Made by a program: the position numbers and the translations under genes. This document shows, one piece after another, positions 3,965 through 5,577 of a DNA stretch of 5,577 bases. This stretch comes from Frankiales bacterium. Lineage in GTDB: Bacteria; Actinomycetota; Actinomycetes; Mycobacteriales; SCTD01. The DNA lies in assembly GCA_025965495.1 (NCBI GenBank), contig JAOPWW010000123.1:1-5577 (forward strand), in the 5' to 3' direction. Below the pieces are notes generated by a model. That model did not search any database, was not told the origin of the DNA, and was given only the letters and a program-made list of their open reading frames with translations. Within the stretch, counting starts at the first letter, position 1; every line of letters starts with the position of its first letter.

Positions 3965-5577
3965 CTACTTGGTGAGCGAGACCTCCGCCGACGCCGCGAC
4001 CGTCAGGCCCGACCGGTCGTCCCGGACGTCGACGACGACCTCGTCGCCGTCCTTGACCTCGCCCGACAGCAGCGAGCGGGCCAGGGTGTCGCCGACCGCC
4101 TTCTGCACCAGCCGCCGCAGCGGCCGCGCCCCGTACGCCGGGTCGTAGCCGGTGAGGGTCAGCCAGTCGCGGGCGGCGGCCGAGACGACCAGCGTCAGGC
4201 GCCGCTCCCGGAGCCGGGCGGCGAGCAGGGCGAGCTGCAGGTCGACGATCTGCGCGAGGTCCTCCGTGGACAGGGCGTCGAACACGACGACGTCGTCGAG
4301 CCGGTTGAGGAACTCCGGCTTGAACGTCCGCTGGACGACCTCCATCACCTTGTCGCGCCGCTGCTCGGGGTCCAGCAGCGGGTCGGACACGTACTGCGAC
4401 CCGAGGTTCGAGGTGAGCACGAGGATCGTGTTGCGGAAGTCGACGGTGCGGCCCTGGCCGTCGGTGAGGCGGCCGTCGTCGAGGACCTGCAGCAGGACGT
4501 CGAACACGTCGGGGTGCGCCTTCTCGACCTCGTCGAGCAGCACGACGTTGTACGGACGACGCCGGACCGCCTCGGTGAGCTGTCCGCCGCTCTCGTAGCC
4601 GACGTAGCCGGGGGGCGCGCCCACGAGCCGGGCGACCGAGTGCTTCTCGCCGTACTCGCTCATGTCGATGCGGGTCATGGCGCGCTCGTCGTCGAACAGG
4701 AACGCCGCGAGCGCCTTGGCGAGCTCGGTCTTGCCGACGCCGGTCGGCCCGAGGAACAGGAACGAGCCGGTGGGGCGGTCGGGGTCGGAGATCCCGGCCC
4801 GGGCGCGGCGGACGGCGTCGGACACGGCCTGCACGGCCGACCGCTGGCCGATGAGGCGCTCCCCGAGGGACTCCTCCATGCGCAGGAGCTTGCTGGTCTC
4901 GCCCTCGAGCATCCGGCCGGCGGGGATACCGGTCCAGGCGCTGACGACCTCGGCGACGTCATCGGCGCCGACCTGCTCCTTCACCATGGCGCCGCCCTCC
5001 TCGGTGACCTCGGAGGCGACGGCGAGCTCCTTCTCGACCGCGGGGATCTCGGCGTAGAGCAGCCGGGACGCGGCCTCGAAGTCGTTGCTGCGCTGAGCGT
5101 TCTCGGCCTCGGTCCGCAGGGCGTCGAGCTGCTGCTTGAGCTCGCCGACCCGGTTGAGGCCGCCCTTCTCGCGCTCCCACCGGGCGAGCAGCGACTGCAG
5201 CTGCTCCTCGCGGTCGGCGGTGTCGCGCCGCAACGTCGCCAGCCGCTCCTTGGAGGCGGCGTCGGTCTCCCGCTCGAGCGCGAGCATCTCCATCCGGGCG
5301 CGGTCGACGGCGCGCTGCAGCTCGTCGATCTCGACCGGCCGGCTGTCGATCTCCATCCGCAGCCTCGACGCCGCCTCGTCGACGAGGTCGATGGCCTTGT
5401 CGGGCAGGAAGCGCGAGGTGATGTAGCGGTCGGACAGGCTCGCGGCGGCCACGAGGGCGCTGTCGCTGATGTCGACCTTGTGGTGGCTCTCGTAGCGGCC
5501 CTTGAGCCCGCGCAGGATCGCGATGGTGTCCTCGACGCTCGGCTCCCCGACCAGCACCTGCTGGAAGCGCCGCTCGA
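3965..5577 (-). CDS. clpB: ATP-dependent chaperone ClpB, C-terminal part (5' end outside window)
   Basis: ClpB is a hexameric AAA+ disaggregase that works with DnaK to pull apart aggregated cytoplasmic proteins after stress. The frame stays open to the right edge (first complete residues ERRFQQ), so the GTG at 5557 is internal and not a start. The window holds 536 codons plus the stop; E. coli ClpB has 857 residues, so the N-domain and the first Walker motifs are missing. Counting the first complete codon as 1: the end of NBD1 with an ERRF arginine-finger pair at 2-3 and FLPDKAIDLVDEAASRLRME; the coiled-coil middle domain at roughly 75-195, including the LLYAEIPAVEKEL segment; then NBD2 with Walker A GPTGVGKT (276-283), pore loop GYVG (323-326), Walker B VVLLDE (344-349), sensor-1 N390, arginine finger R425 in FLNR, and sensor-2 GARP (482-485). 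The middle domain separates it from ClpA and ClpX, and no ClpP-binding loop is seen. No key residue is missing. Its promoter is outside the window, so HspR control cannot be checked. Confidence 0.97.
   Translation of the reverse strand, partial: ERRFQQVLVGEPSVEDTIAILRGLKGRYESHHKVDISDSALVAAASLSDRYITSRFLPDKAIDLVDEAASRLRMEIDSRPVEIDELQRAVDRARMEMLALERETDAASKERLATLRRDTADREEQLQSLLARWEREKGGLNRVGELKQQLDALRTEAENAQRSNDFEAASRLLYAEIPAVEKELAVASEVTEEGGAMVKEQVGADDVAEVVSAWTGIPAGRMLEGETSKLLRMEESLGERLIGQRSAVQAVSDAVRRARAGISDPDRPTGSFLFLGPTGVGKTELAKALAAFLFDDERAMTRIDMSEYGEKHSVARLVGAPPGYVGYESGGQLTEAVRRRPYNVVLLDEVEKAHPDVFDVLLQVLDDGRLTDGQGRTVDFRNTILVLTSNLGSQYVSDPLLDPEQRRDKVMEVVQRTFKPEFLNRLDDVVVFDALSTEDLAQIVDLQLALLAARLRERRLTLVVSAAARDWLTLTGYDPAYGARPLRRLVQKAVGDTLARSLLSGEVKDGDEVVVDVRDDRSGLTVAASAEVSLTK

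Noticed and set aside
2631..4148. 505-codon plus-strand open frame overlapping the secreted-protein gene and clpB
   Set aside because: It is out of frame with the well-supported gene at 2692, crosses the terminator and the end of clpB, and gives a His/Arg-rich low-complexity product typical of off-frame reading in G+C-rich DNA.
5555..5557. GTG as the start of a separate 530-residue ClpB-like protein
   Set aside because: The frame continues upstream as ERRFQQ, the conserved NBD1 arginine-finger region of ClpB, so the gene simply extends beyond the window.

Overview
The window looks like chromosomal DNA from a high-GC actinobacterium. It is strongly G+C rich, with G or C at most third codon positions. 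The PyrE and ClpB sequences carry phrases typical of actinobacterial members of those families. A finer placement cannot be supported from the sequence alone.

Layout. On the minus strand, reading from about 2489 down to the left edge, is a compact four-gene run: a classical short-chain dehydrogenase (2489-1704), an NAD-dependent epimerase/dehydratase-like protein (1654-689), orotate phosphoribosyltransferase pyrE (696-154, overlapping the gene before it by 8 nt), and the first 36 codons of a membrane-anchored protein that runs off the window (110-1). The gaps are 49 nt, -8 nt and 43 nt, so co-transcription is likely. On the plus strand, alone, is a gene for a 402-residue secreted protein built from IPT/TIG-like immunoglobulin-fold domains (2692-3900). 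It diverges from the SDR gene across a 202-bp intergenic region and converges on clpB. On the minus strand at the right is the C-terminal part of the ClpB disaggregase (3965-5577, 5' end outside the window). A perfect 15-bp stem lies between the two convergent genes and probably stops transcription from both sides.

How the genes relate. PyrE makes orotidine monophosphate in pyrimidine synthesis. The two SDR-superfamily oxidoreductases upstream of it have no substrate readable from sequence, and no pathway link to PyrE is evident. ClpB is a general protein-quality-control ATPase. The secreted IPT/TIG protein is the accessory-looking gene: it sits between housekeeping genes, its Lys/Arg balance is opposite to that of its neighbours, and its upstream region holds repeats and potential RNA structure.

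I found no mobile element, CRISPR array, RNA gene, defence cassette or biosynthetic cluster. No clearly new system is visible. The best leads are the repeat-bearing region at 2490-2691, the secreted protein it precedes, and possible leaderless starts for the SDR gene and pyrE.
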